Shown piece after piece: positions 27,174-35,902 of a DNA stretch of 64,000 bases (position 1 is the stretch's first letter; each line of letters begins with the position of its first letter). The notes under the pieces were generated by a model that was given only the letters and a program-made list of their open reading frames with translations, did no database searches and was not told where the DNA came from. The stretch is from KBS-96 sp963722585. Lineage in GTDB: Bacteria; Acidobacteriota; Terriglobia; Bryobacterales; Bryobacteraceae. The stretch spans positions 1 to 64,000 of the forward strand of contig CAVRNU010000007.1 in assembly GCA_963722585.1 (NCBI GenBank), read 5' to 3'. Made by a program: the position numbers and the translations under genes.

Positions 27174-27968
27174 ATGCCCGGCCGCTTAGGCCAACATTTT
27201 CTCATCCGCGATTCCATTCTGAGCCGCATCGCCGAGGCGGCGTGCGGCGCTCACACTCCCCAAGTCATTGAAATCGGTCCGGGACGCGGAGCGCTAACCC
27301 GGCATCTTCTCGAACGGACAGACCGGCTTGACGCCATCGAGATCGATCGCGTTCTCGTGGAGAAGCTCGAGCGCCAGTTTAACGGTCATCCCGGCTTTCA
27401 CTTGCACGCGGCGGATGTTCTTGAAATGGATTTGACTCAATGGGGACCGGCCATTCTGGTAGGAAATCTTCCTTACTACATAACTTCTCCCATCGTCGCG
27501 CGGTTTCTGCGGCTGGATTTGCGATTCTCCCATGCTGTCTTTCTGATTCAGGAAGAAGTCGCGGAGCGGCTGCGGGCCGTTCCCCGATCAAGAGACTACG
27601 GCTTCCTGACTGTGCAGACGCAGCTCGTTTGCGATGTGGAAATCGTCATGCGAGTGCCTCCGGGCGCATTTTCCCCGCCGCCTAAAGTGCGCTCGGCGCT
27701 GGTCAGGCTGACGAAGCGGCGGGAGATGGATGAACGGGTCGCGCGAATCGTCCGTTTCGCAGGCTGGTGCTTCGCACAGAAAAGGAAAACTCTGCGAAAC
27801 AATTTGAAACCGCATTATCCGTTGGAAGTTATTGACAGCTTGCCGGAAGCGGGCTTGCGCGCCGAGCAGTTGTCGTTAGAACAATTCATCGATCTCGAAC
27901 AGCGCCTTTCCACACAAACGCTCCCTAGCGGTCGCGGGTCAGAAACCTACGTTATTCGTAAGAGCTGA
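27174..27968 (+). CDS. rsmA: 16S rRNA dimethyladenosine transferase RsmA/KsgA
   Basis: This enzyme dimethylates two adjacent adenosines near the 3' end of 16S rRNA during 30S assembly. Visible motifs are LGQHFL at the N-terminus, the SAM-binding EIGPGRGALT (residues 33-42), the acidic ribose binder DAIEID and the catalytic NLPYYITSP (about 97). At 264 aa it is normal in length. The last 17 or so residues (LPSGRGSETYVIRKS) are encoded by a copy of the dispersed repeat at 27919-27993, so the native C-terminus seems to have been replaced or extended by the repeat. Confidence 0.94.
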   Translation: MPGRLGQHFLIRDSILSRIAEAACGAHTPQVIEIGPGRGALTRHLLERTDRLDAIEIDRVLVEKLERQFNGHPGFHLHAADVLEMDLTQWGPAILVGNLPYYITSPIVARFLRLDLRFSHAVFLIQEEVAERLRAVPRSRDYGFLTVQTQLVCDVEIVMRVPPGAFSPPPKVRSALVRLTKRREMDERVARIVRFAGWCFAQKRKTLRNNLKPHYPLEVIDSLPEAGLRAEQLSLEQFIDLEQRLSTQTLPSGRGSETYVIRKS

Positions 27969-27993
27969 CAGAACCGCGCGCGTTAGCAAGCGG
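27919..27993. repeat. Dispersed inverted-repeat element, copy A
   Basis: One of five related elements in the window (others near 47.4, 51.7, 53.9 and 54.0 kb). The shared pattern is GCTCCCTNGCGGTCGCGG, then a short middle ending near TCRTAAGARCT, then CAGAACCGCGCGCGT and AGCAAGCGG. This copy lacks the outer arm seen in copies B and C. It overlaps the rsmA stop codon. Confidence 0.8.
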
Positions 27994-28026
27994 GCGGGCG
28001 TACTTGCCTTTGTACACTGAGAATTC

Positions 28027-29448
28027 ATGGTTCGCGTTCGCTTCGCCCCTTCGCCAACCGGATACCTGCATATCGGAAGCGCGCGCACGTTCATCTTCAA
28101 TTGGTTATATGCGCGGCATCGTCACGGGACAACGGTGCTTCGAATTGACGACACCGACATCGAGCGCAACACACAGGCTTCGCTCAATTCCATCATGGAC
28201 GGTTTGAAGTGGCTTAGCCTCGAGTGGGACGAGTTCTACCGGCAGTCCGAACGCCTCGTTCTTCACCGGCAACTAGCGTTTGATCTCCTTGCTTCCGGCC
28301 GCGCCTACCGCGATTTTACGCCAGCCGGCGCCGAGGCCGAGGAGAAGAGCCGCGAGCGAGGTCCCTGGCTCTGCAATCACGCGATGCGCGCTCTCACACA
28401 AGAGGAAAGCGATCGAAAGGCAGCGGCAGGCGAGCCATTCGTAATCCGCTACCGGGTTCCGCGTAAAGTGCCGCGCGATGTCACCTTTACCGATCTGGTT
28501 TACGGAGCTCAGTCGAAATCCACGACAGACATCGAGGACTTTGCTCTGCTGCGCAGCAACGGAATGCCGACATATCATCTTGCCTCCTGCGCCGACGATA
28601 TCGACCTCCGCATCACTCACATCATTCGCGGCCAGGACCATCTTACGAATACTTTCAAGCATGTGCTCATCTTTGAGGGAGCGAAAGCCGATCTCCCCAA
28701 TTTTGCGCATTTGCCCCTCCTGATTGCTCCCGATGGAGCGAAACTCTCGAAGCGAAAGCACGGCCCGGTCGTGAGCGTCACCACCTACCGCGATTACGGA
28801 TTCCTGCCGATCGCATACATCAACTTTCTTTGCCTTCTCGGCTGGTCGCCTAAGGACAATCGAGAGCAAATGACGGTGCCTGAACTTGTTTCGGCGTTCA
28901 GCCTCGAAGGCGTCAATCGCAGTAATGCTGTCGTCAATTTCAGCGACGAAGACCCAATCGATCCGAAGGCGCTGTGGCTGAATTCTCAGCACTTACGGAC
29001 TGTTCCGGTATCGGAACTGATCGAACCCGTCTGTGCAACTCTCAGGAGAGCCGGGATTTCGCCCCCCGAAGATGCCGCGCATTTCGCTTACATAATCGAG
29101 ACCATCCGTACGCGATTTAGTACTCTGCTCGATTTCCCGACCAAGGGCCGGGCCTACTTCGCGGACGATTTCACGATTGAACCGGCATCGCTTGAAAAAC
29201 TGAACGCCCCGGGCGCCCGCGAACTCTTGAGAGAGCTTGCCGATAGGATTGCGGCGAATCCCAAATTCACAGAAGCAAGCGTCGAGACGGAACTGCGCAA
29301 GCTGGCGAACGAACGAGGAGTGAAAGCAGGAATGCTGATCAACGCCAGCCGCGCCGCGCTAACCGGGCAGCCGGTCGGCCCTAGCGCGTTTACGGTGTTC
29401 GTGTGCCTAGGACGCGAGCGCGTCATTGCCAGGTTGCGAAACGTCTGA
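28027..29448 (+). CDS. gltX: Glutamyl-tRNA synthetase
   Basis: A 473-aa class I aminoacyl-tRNA synthetase charging tRNA-Glu, or possibly also tRNA-Gln; the window does not show whether gatCAB exists. The HIGH box lies in FAPSPTGYLHIGSARTFIFN at the N-terminus and the KMSKS loop is KLSKRKHG (about residue 239). RIDDTD and the tRNA-binding ISFLCLLGWSP-like segment (INFLCLLGWSP) are typical of bacterial GluRS. The helical anticodon-binding domain fills the last 150 residues. Its TGA overlaps the next ATG by one base. Confidence 0.96.
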   Translation: MVRVRFAPSPTGYLHIGSARTFIFNWLYARHRHGTTVLRIDDTDIERNTQASLNSIMDGLKWLSLEWDEFYRQSERLVLHRQLAFDLLASGRAYRDFTPAGAEAEEKSRERGPWLCNHAMRALTQEESDRKAAAGEPFVIRYRVPRKVPRDVTFTDLVYGAQSKSTTDIEDFALLRSNGMPTYHLASCADDIDLRITHIIRGQDHLTNTFKHVLIFEGAKADLPNFAHLPLLIAPDGAKLSKRKHGPVVSVTTYRDYGFLPIAYINFLCLLGWSPKDNREQMTVPELVSAFSLEGVNRSNAVVNFSDEDPIDPKALWLNSQHLRTVPVSELIEPVCATLRRAGISPPEDAAHFAYIIETIRTRFSTLLDFPTKGRAYFADDFTIEPASLEKLNAPGARELLRELADRIAANPKFTEASVETELRKLANERGVKAGMLINASRAALTGQPVGPSAFTVFVCLGRERVIARLRNV

Positions 29449-31031
29449 TGGATACGCCCGATGTGATTGCCGGACTCGGCGGCCTCCTGAGCGATGCGGG
29501 CTGCTGCGTCCTCAAAGGCGGGCACCTCGTCTCCGCCGTCGAGCAGAGCAAGGTGGCACGCCGCGAGCGCTACGAGCCGTTTCCAGACGAAGCCTTCGAC
29601 ACTGCCCTTAGCGCTGCTGGCGTCGAGCGGTCGCAGATCGAGTGCATCGCTATAGCACGGCCTTTTTCGCGCGGATCGGAGAGCGAGACGCTGCTGGCTC
29701 TGCGCTCACAATTCCCGAAAGCCGAGATCGTAGTGGTCGAGCATCACACGGCTCACGCCGCCTCCTCCTACTTCGTCTCCGGTTTCAACCACGCCGCGAC
29801 ACTCAGTGTCGATCGGGCCGGCGATTATCGCTCCGCCGTGCTTTTCGATGCAAATGGAACCCGCCTGACAGCTCTGCGCGAAATGTATTTTCCGGATTCC
29901 ATTGGAGACGTGTTCAATCGCACGACGGAATTACTTGGTTATCAAGCGCGAAGCGATGAACATAAGGTGCAATGGCTTTCTACCACGGCGGACCCCACAT
30001 ATAAGGGCCTCTTCCTCGATCTCTTCCATCGTTCGGGCTCATCCTGGCCACGAATTGAACGCAAATACCTGGATGCGGGCCAGCCGGCGCAAGGCGGATT
30101 CAGCCGGACATTCCTAAGCGGCTTGCATCTGGCGCCCGGCGAGCCCGTTCACCGCGGCAAACAAGCGGAGATCGCCGCGAGCCTGCAGGAAGCGGTCAAC
30201 GAGACCATCGCAGGAATGATTGGCGAGGCGGAAAATGTATGCCTCGCGGGCGGCCTTGGATTGAATGCTTTGCTCGTAGCGTCGCTCGAGTCCAGATACG
30301 CGCGCGTGTTCGTTCAGCCCGCTGCCGGAAACGCCGGAACCGCAATAGGCGCCGCACTTCACGCCTGGCACGTTTTTTATGGCCGGCAGACTCGCAGCTC
30401 GCTCGCCACACTGTGCCTCGGACCAGAATATGCGCCCGAGGAAATTAAACGAGTGCTCGAAAACTGTAAACTGCGATTCCGTGTCTTGCTCACAGAGGGC
30501 GAATTGATCGAAGAAGCAATCCGATCCCTTGCCGGCGACAAAATCGTCGCCTGGATGCATGGCCGGATGGAGTTTGGACCGCGAGCGCTGGGAAATCGTA
30601 GTATTCTCGCTTCACCGCTCAATCCTTATTCCACGGAAAACCTGAACGCATTTATTAAACGGAGGGAAGCCTTCCGGAAGTTCGCGGCTTCAGTTCCAGC
30701 CGAACTCGCCGGCGAGTATTTCGAAGTCGGACCAAACGCACGATTCCTGGCGAGCGTCGGAAAAGTGAAGCCAAGCTGTAGTAAAACTTTCGAAGCCGCC
30801 CTGCTCGGCAACAATCTCATTCGCATCCATACAGTCGATCGCGCCGAAAACCCGCTTTACCACGCTCTCCTGATCGAAGCAGGCAGAAAAACAGGACTGC
30901 CGGTTTTGTACAACACCAGCTTCAACCTCTTTGGTGATCCGTTGGTCTGCACCCCGCGGGATGCAGTCCGGAGCTTCTACTCTTCGGGCATCGATAGCCT
31001 GTACGTGGGGAATTTCGTACTCGAGAAGTGA
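29448..31031 (+). CDS. Carbamoyltransferase (NodU/CmcH family)
   Basis: Family members use carbamoyl phosphate and ATP to carbamoylate hydroxyl groups on sugars or secondary metabolites. The N-terminal YrdC-like/ASKHA part has VEHHTAHAASSYFVSGF with its metal-binding histidines. The C-terminal domain has KIVAWMHGRMEFGPRALGNR, the most conserved signature of the family, and VLYNTSFNLFGDPLV. From ATG 29448 the protein is 527 aa. The start forms TGATG with the gltX stop, so translation is probably coupled. No biosynthetic cluster lies nearby, so the acceptor is unknown. Confidence 0.88.
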   Translation: MDTPDVIAGLGGLLSDAGCCVLKGGHLVSAVEQSKVARRERYEPFPDEAFDTALSAAGVERSQIECIAIARPFSRGSESETLLALRSQFPKAEIVVVEHHTAHAASSYFVSGFNHAATLSVDRAGDYRSAVLFDANGTRLTALREMYFPDSIGDVFNRTTELLGYQARSDEHKVQWLSTTADPTYKGLFLDLFHRSGSSWPRIERKYLDAGQPAQGGFSRTFLSGLHLAPGEPVHRGKQAEIAASLQEAVNETIAGMIGEAENVCLAGGLGLNALLVASLESRYARVFVQPAAGNAGTAIGAALHAWHVFYGRQTRSSLATLCLGPEYAPEEIKRVLENCKLRFRVLLTEGELIEEAIRSLAGDKIVAWMHGRMEFGPRALGNRSILASPLNPYSTENLNAFIKRREAFRKFAASVPAELAGEYFEVGPNARFLASVGKVKPSCSKTFEAALLGNNLIRIHTVDRAENPLYHALLIEAGRKTGLPVLYNTSFNLFGDPLVCTPRDAVRSFYSSGIDSLYVGNFVLEK

Positions 31032-31053
31032 AGTCTCGCCGGTGGAGCGATAT

Positions 31054-31350
31054 TCAACTCGAGCTTCCGACTAACAGATCGATAAATTGGATCCATGGCG
31101 TCTTCGCCCGCGGAAATCGCTGGTAGTCTGCAAGCAGGTCTTTAGACTGTAGACCCAAACCCGCCAGGCCGGGGAAGATAACTGCATCTTCAACGCCGCT
31201 ATCTACAAGATCACGGAGGAACCGAAAGATCTGGACGAGATTTGACTTTCCCGAGGCATTTGCGCCGACGACAACGGTCAGTGGATCGAATTCAACGTCC
31301 CAACTCTTGAAACTTCAAAAGTTATTGGCACGGATCGACCGAATTGTCAC
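31054..31350 (-). pseudogene. AAA-family (RecF/SMC-like) ATPase, truncated remnant
   Basis: Read on the minus strand from GTG 31350, with GGAGG ten bases upstream, the frame gives VTIRSIRANNF, then TGA (31317-31315), then SFKSWDVEFDPLTVVVGANA and SGKSNLVQIFRFLRDLVDSG, ending at TGA 31056-31054. The GANASGKSN Walker A and the preceding beta strands are the typical start of AAA_15/AAA_21 ATPases. Only about 98 codons remain of a family that usually has 350-450; Walker B and the rest are gone. An internal stop plus truncation mark it as a relic. Confidence 0.8.
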
Positions 31351-31417
31351 GTTCCAAAGTCCTCCAAACAATGGTAATCGATTGATAGCTACCCTCTGCA
31401 AGAGACGGAGCGGTATT

Positions 31418-32386
31418 CTAGAAACCGTCCCAGACCAAAGCCGGGAAGGTGCAGTGGGTGCGGAAACCAATCGTCTCGTAAAGATGGACGGCGTCCAAGT
31501 TGGTCGCGGTCACGGTGAGGCTGACGGATTGGCAGCCGCCGGCGACGAGGCTCGAGAGCGAATGTCGCAGCAGCTCGTAGCCGATGTGAGTGCGGCGAAG
31601 CGAGGGAAGAACGCAAACCTGCGTGATGTGGCCGGCTTCTGGTGAGACGAAACTCGAAAGGCAGAGGCCACACAGGCGTCCGGTTTGTTCGTCGATGGCC
31701 GCGAAAGATCCGGGCACGGAAAAGCGTCCGCATCCGGGGAACCTGACGATGTTGGTGAGGAATCGGCGCGCGCCCGGTATGTTTCTGTACTGGTCGTTGA
31801 TGTCGCTATCGACGTGACCCCGGTAAGCTGCGGCGATGACGTGGGCGGCTTCTTCGTGCATACGGTCGTGCCAAGGCTGTATGTGGGCACGATGAGCGGG
31901 AGCGCGAGGCCGAAGCTGACGAACGGCAGGGCTCTCAATCGTCATGAACAGGCGATCGTGGCGAGTCAGCCAACGGGCAAATGGGAGGGGCTCGGAGGCA
32001 GGCGGGCGAAACAGCAGCAATTGCGACTCGATTCGGCGGACGCCCGGCGTGCGCATCAGGTTCTGAACCACCGCGCTGAGCAGCGTCATTTCGTTATTTG
32101 GCGAATGGGCGCTGGGCCGAACGTAGAAATCGCCGATGAGCCCTTTCCGCTCATCGCACACCTGATAGGCATAACCCGCAAGCTGATTGCAAACCCGCAG
32201 CGCGAACCCGGCGAGCGATTGCAATTGAACAAAACGATGGACGAGCTCGGCCGAAGGGCGGAAGTCCCAGAAAAGTTCCCGCTGCCAGACACCGATTTCC
32301 TCTTCAAGCAGCCGGTCCAACTCGGGAACGGAGACGTGGCGCAGCTCACAAACTTCCACGAGAGGTGCGTCGCTTGCCGCCGCCAT
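31418..32386 (-). CDS. GNAT-family N-acetyltransferase
   Basis: A 322-aa protein whose C-terminal half is a GNAT domain. The acetyl-CoA-binding loop is VLPSLRRTHIGYELLRHSL (R-x-x-G-x-G/A type), preceded by the beta-strand GHITQVCV and followed by SVSLTVTATNLDAVHLYETI GF, typical of the family. The N-terminal half may be a degenerate second GNAT fold, as in tandem members. The substrate is unknown. It begins 8 bp after the aminotransferase stop on the same strand, so they are likely one operon. Confidence 0.82.
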   Translation of the reverse strand: MAAASDAPLVEVCELRHVSVPELDRLLEEEIGVWQRELFWDFRPSAELVHRFVQLQSLAGFALRVCNQLAGYAYQVCDERKGLIGDFYVRPSAHSPNNEMTLLSAVVQNLMRTPGVRRIESQLLLFRPPASEPLPFARWLTRHDRLFMTIESPAVRQLRPRAPAHRAHIQPWHDRMHEEAAHVIAAAYRGHVDSDINDQYRNIPGARRFLTNIVRFPGCGRFSVPGSFAAIDEQTGRLCGLCLSSFVSPEAGHITQVCVLPSLRRTHIGYELLRHSLSSLVAGGCQSVSLTVTATNLDAVHLYETIGFRTHCTFPALVWDGF

Positions 32387-32394
32387 TTTCGCGA

Positions 32395-33615
32395 TTATGC
32401 GTTAACCGCCTGTAGGCCGGTGAACGCTCCCTGATGCTGCAAAAAGAATTGGATGTTTTTAACGGCCTGCCGGGTACGGTGATGGTTTTCGATCAGGCTA
32501 AAACGGACGAAGCCCTCGCCCATGGGGCCGAACCCGATTCCGGGCGAAACGGCGACGTGAGCTTCCCTCATGAGCAGCTTGGCAAATTCGAGCGAAGGCA
32601 TGTTCTGAAAGGGCTGGGGTATGGGGGTCCACACGAACATGGAAGCTTTGGGCGGGACAACAGGCCAGCCAGCGCGATTCAGACCCTCGCACAGAACGTC
32701 GCGCCGGTTCTGATAGATGGCGCGGATTTGCCGTGGGGCGTCCTCACACTCTCGCAAAGCGATGATCGAGGCGATTTGAATGGGCTGGAAGATGCCGTAG
32801 TCGAGGTAGCTCTTGATCCGAGCGAGAGCGGCAATGAGTTTCGCGTTTCCCAGGCAGAAGCCAACCCGCCAGCCTGCCATGTTGTAGCTCTTGGTCATCG
32901 AATAAATCTCGATGCAATGACTGGCGGCGCCCTCGACCTGAAGAATGCTGGGAGGCGCATAACCGTCGAAGCCGAGCTCGGCGTAGGCAAAATCGTGAAT
33001 GACGTAAGAACCGTATTCGCGCGCCAGAGCGACGATCTCTTTCATGAAGTCGAGATCGACGCAGACGGTAGTGGGATTATGCGGAAACGAGATCAGGATT
33101 ACCTTAGGAGCTTTGGCCGAAGTCTTGTACAGTTTCCGAAGCTCATCGAGGAACGTGGCGGCGTCCGGCATGGGCAGTTTGCATGCCTCGCCGTCAGCCA
33201 TGATGACGCCGTACTGGTGGATGGGATAAGCGGGATTCGGAGAGACAACCACGTCACCCGGACCGATGATGGCGAACAATAGATGGGCCAGGGCGTCTTT
33301 GGCGCCAATGGTGACGATGGCTTCGGTTTCGGGATCGAGCGTGACGCCGTATTGCTTCTGGTAGCGGGCCACAATCGCGTCGCGGAGATGGGGAATACCG
33401 CGCGAAAGCGAGTAGCGATGATTGCGGGGGTTGCGCGCCGCCTCGATGAGTTTGTCCACAACCGGCTGAGGAGTGGCGCCATCGGGATTGCCCATTCCCA
33501 TGTCGACGATATCCAGCCCCGCCGCGCGAGCTTGCGCCTTGAGCTCGTTGATGACAGCGAACACATAGGGCGGAAGCTTCTTGATTCGAAAGAAATCGTC
33601 GCTGGGCAGCGGCAT
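32395..33615 (-). CDS. alaC: Class I/II pyridoxal-phosphate aminotransferase (AlaC-like)
   Basis: A 406-aa fold-type I aminotransferase, closest in look to AlaC/YfdZ alanine transaminases and LL-diaminopimelate aminotransferase relatives. Visible are the substrate motif GMGNPDGATP, the Asn-Pro segment FPHNPTTVC, the Asp/Tyr pair in HDFAYAELGFDG, the PLP Schiff-base Lys in SMTKSYNMAGWRVGF, and the C-terminal carboxylate-binding Arg in GFVRFSLIEN. The frame is open to 33810, but ATG 33615 (MPLPSDDFFRIKKLPPYVFA) matches the family start. It is divergent from the MFS gene with about 125 bp between. Confidence 0.9.
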   Translation of the reverse strand: MPLPSDDFFRIKKLPPYVFAVINELKAQARAAGLDIVDMGMGNPDGATPQPVVDKLIEAARNPRNHRYSLSRGIPHLRDAIVARYQKQYGVTLDPETEAIVTIGAKDALAHLLFAIIGPGDVVVSPNPAYPIHQYGVIMADGEACKLPMPDAATFLDELRKLYKTSAKAPKVILISFPHNPTTVCVDLDFMKEIVALAREYGSYVIHDFAYAELGFDGYAPPSILQVEGAASHCIEIYSMTKSYNMAGWRVGFCLGNAKLIAALARIKSYLDYGIFQPIQIASIIALRECEDAPRQIRAIYQNRRDVLCEGLNRAGWPVVPPKASMFVWTPIPQPFQNMPSLEFAKLLMREAHVAVSPGIGFGPMGEGFVRFSLIENHHRTRQAVKNIQFFLQHQGAFTGLQAVNA

Positions 33616-33740
33616 ACTTCCATAGTGTAACGGTTCAAAGAGCAGTATCTTAAGGTCTTTTCCGTCAGGGCAAAGTTGGCTTCTCACGATTGGGCGCGAG
33701 CCACGCTTCGATCCTGTGGGCGAGCCGTTAAACTCAAGAA

Positions 33741-34958
33741 GTGAGCCTCTCGCCAGCCGAAGCTGCTGCCCACGCCTCGACACGCCGGCCGGTGTCTCCG
33801 TTACTTGCAATTTTTCTCATAGTAGCGGTCGACGTACTGGGCATGACATTGATATTGCCCCTGCTGCCGTTCTACACAGAGAGGATGGGGGCGTCGCCCA
33901 CCGTAGTCGGGATGCTGGTTTCGATTTACGCGCTGTGCCAGTTGGTTGCCGGACCGTACCTGGGCAGACTCTCCGACCGGGTGGGAAGGCGGCCCGTGCT
34001 GCTGATCAGCCAGGTTGGCACCTTTATCGGCTTCATTGTTCTGGCTGTTGCCAGCCAGGTATGGCTGGTGTTTTTGTCGCGAATGATCGACGGCGCGACG
34101 GCTGGAAACCTGACAATCGCCCAAGCTTATATCAGCGATGTGACCACGCCCGAGAACCGCGCGAAGGCGTTCGCCTTGATTGGCATCGCATTCGGCTTCG
34201 GATTCATGGTTGGCCCCGGAATTTCGGGTTACCTGGCCACCTTCAATTTTATTTATCCGATTATTGCGGCCGCTGTTTTGTCCGCGCTCAGCATTGTTTG
34301 CACGTATTTCCTGCTTCCGCGGCGAGAACCGGTCCACGAAGAAAACGATGCCAATCCCGGGCCCGCTGGGAAGAGACTGCCGCTGCTTGACTGGAAAGGA
34401 TACGCGAAATATTTTGCGGAAGCGCCAATGCGGCGGCTGCTGATCCAGTGGTTTCTGTTCGCATTCTCGTTTTCGAGTTTCGTCTCGGTGTTCGCGCTGT
34501 TTGCCGAGCGCCGCTATACCTGGCATGGGCATCCATTCGGCGTCCGGGAAGTAGGATACTTGTTCGCTTTCAGCGGGCTGCTGGGAATCATCATGCAAGG
34601 CGGCTTGGTGGGACGTATGGTGAAATGGCTGGGCGAGACCAAAGTGGTTCGCCTGGGCTTTTTGACCAGTGCAATTGCCTACGCAGCTATCGGCTTTACC
34701 TACCGGATTTGGGATCTGCTGGTTGTCCAGACATTTTCATCGATTGGCGGCGCGGGATTGCGGCCCGCCCTGACGAGCGTGATTACGCAAAAAGCGGAGC
34801 GCCGCGAGACCGGCGTCGTGATCGGCTTAACGCAGTCGCTCACATCGATTGCGCAAATAACAGCTCCGGTGATGGCCGGCAAATTGATCGAGCTGCATCA
34901 ACTTACCCTGTGGGCCATCGTGTCGGGCGTAGTGGCGTCTGCCGCACTTTTCCTGTGA
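33741..34958 (+). CDS. MFS transporter (TetA-like drug:H+ antiporter group)
   Basis: A 405-aa major facilitator with twelve predicted helices. The motif A loop GRLSDRVGRRPVLLISQVGT between helices 2 and 3 and the early Asp in VDVLGMTLILPLLPFY are characteristic of the TetA/DHA1 group. The repeat of motif A in the second half is weak. The start is GTG 33741. A drug or metabolite export role is inferred from the family only. The dienelactone hydrolase remnant follows after 30 bp. Confidence 0.88.
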   Translation: MSLSPAEAAAHASTRRPVSPLLAIFLIVAVDVLGMTLILPLLPFYTERMGASPTVVGMLVSIYALCQLVAGPYLGRLSDRVGRRPVLLISQVGTFIGFIVLAVASQVWLVFLSRMIDGATAGNLTIAQAYISDVTTPENRAKAFALIGIAFGFGFMVGPGISGYLATFNFIYPIIAAAVLSALSIVCTYFLLPRREPVHEENDANPGPAGKRLPLLDWKGYAKYFAEAPMRRLLIQWFLFAFSFSSFVSVFALFAERRYTWHGHPFGVREVGYLFAFSGLLGIIMQGGLVGRMVKWLGETKVVRLGFLTSAIAYAAIGFTYRIWDLLVVQTFSSIGGAGLRPALTSVITQKAERRETGVVIGLTQSLTSIAQITAPVMAGKLIELHQLTLWAIVSGVVASAALFL

Positions 34959-34988
34959 GTCCGGCAAAGATTTGAGCGGGAGCTTAGA

Positions 34989-35724
34989 ATGACCGAGGAA
35001 GAAATTGAGATTCGTACGCCGGAAGGAAAGTGCGACGGTGTTTTCTGGCGCCCTGAAGACCGGCAACACAAGGCTGCCGTCATCATGTTGACCGACATCG
35101 GCGGCATTCGTCCGGCAAACCGCGATCTCGCCCGGCGGCTTGCCTCCGAAGGTTATGCCGTACTGATGCCGAATTTGTTCTATCGAACTACGAAAGTGCC
35201 TGTCTTCGACTTCGTTCCTAACTTCGCAGAGGAGCGGACAAAGAAGCGGATGGACGAGATAAGGGCTCCCGCTAACGCCTGACGCCATCGAGCGCGACGC
35301 TTCGGCGTATGTCGAGTTCGCCGGCGCCCATGATGGCAGCGGCGCGATGGGAGTCGCCGGTTATTGCTTCTCGGGCTCGATTGCAATGCGTATTGCCGCG
35401 ACGCGGCCAAACACAGTCCGCGCGGCCGCTTCGTTCCATGGCGGCGGCTTGCTAACCGATGCCCCAACCAGCCCGCATCTTCTCTTGCCGCGCATCAAAG
35501 CCCGGCTGTATTTCGGACACGCGATCGAGGATCGTAGCATGCCGGCGGAGGCCATCGAAAAATTTAACAGTGCCCTGAAGTCTTGGGGCGGCGAGTATGA
35601 AAGCGAAATCTACGAGGGCGCTTTCCACGGTTGGACAATGTCGGACAGTCCCGTGTATAACCAGCCTCAGGCGGAACGCGCTTACGGAAAATTGAAGGAA
35701 CTGCTGGCACAGACGTTGAATTAA
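34989..35724 (+). pseudogene. Dienelactone hydrolase family protein, frameshifted
   Basis: The first frame (34989-35282) gives MTEEEIEIRTPEGKCDGVFW and TDIGGIRPANRDLARRLASE, then stops. The next frame resumes with LTPDAIERDASAYVEF and carries the nucleophile in GVAGYCFSGSIA (Cys, as in true dienelactone hydrolases), the acid in AIEDRSMP and the His in GAFHGWTM, ending at 35724. One extra base near 35255-35270 accounts for the break; joined, the protein is about 245 aa, the normal length. Its stop codon lies in the 26-bp direct repeat at 35719-35744. Confidence 0.85.
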
Positions 35725-35744
35725 CGGCCCATGAAACTCGTCGC
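35719..35744 (+). repeat. 26-bp direct repeat, left copy
   Basis: Matches 40883-40908 at 25 of 26 positions. It holds the end of the hydrolase gene (AATTAA) and a duplicate of the first 14 bases of the GH130-like gene (ATGAAACTCGTCGC). Here the reading frame opened by this ATG stops after about 18 codons, so it is a leftover. Confidence 0.85.
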
Positions 35745-35830
35745 GTTTTGCGTGCAGCCCCCTGTGCGGCCTACTTCCGGTTGCCCGTGATACGACAAAA
35801 TCCGTAAGCGCGGCCCAACAACGTGTAGCG

Positions 35831-35856
35831 CGGCGTCGGGTAGTGGCTCAATTTGA
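35831..35856 (+). repeat. Left target duplication and terminal inverted repeat of the 4.07-kb transposon
   Basis: CGGCGTCG (35831-35838) is the 8-bp target duplication, repeated in the same orientation at 39906-39913. GGTAGTGGCTCAATTTGA (35839-35856) is the left terminus and is perfectly inverted at 39888-39905. Ends beginning GGTRRTG are typical of IS1-family elements. Confidence 0.9.
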
Positions 35857-35902
35857 AATAAGCCCATCTTGACTTTGGCCGTGCATCTGGCACGCTGGTG
35901 GT

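Noticed and set aside
32434..33282. Long open frame antisense to the aminotransferase gene
   Set aside because: It mirrors the codon structure of alaC, whose motifs are unmistakable, and its own translation matches nothing.
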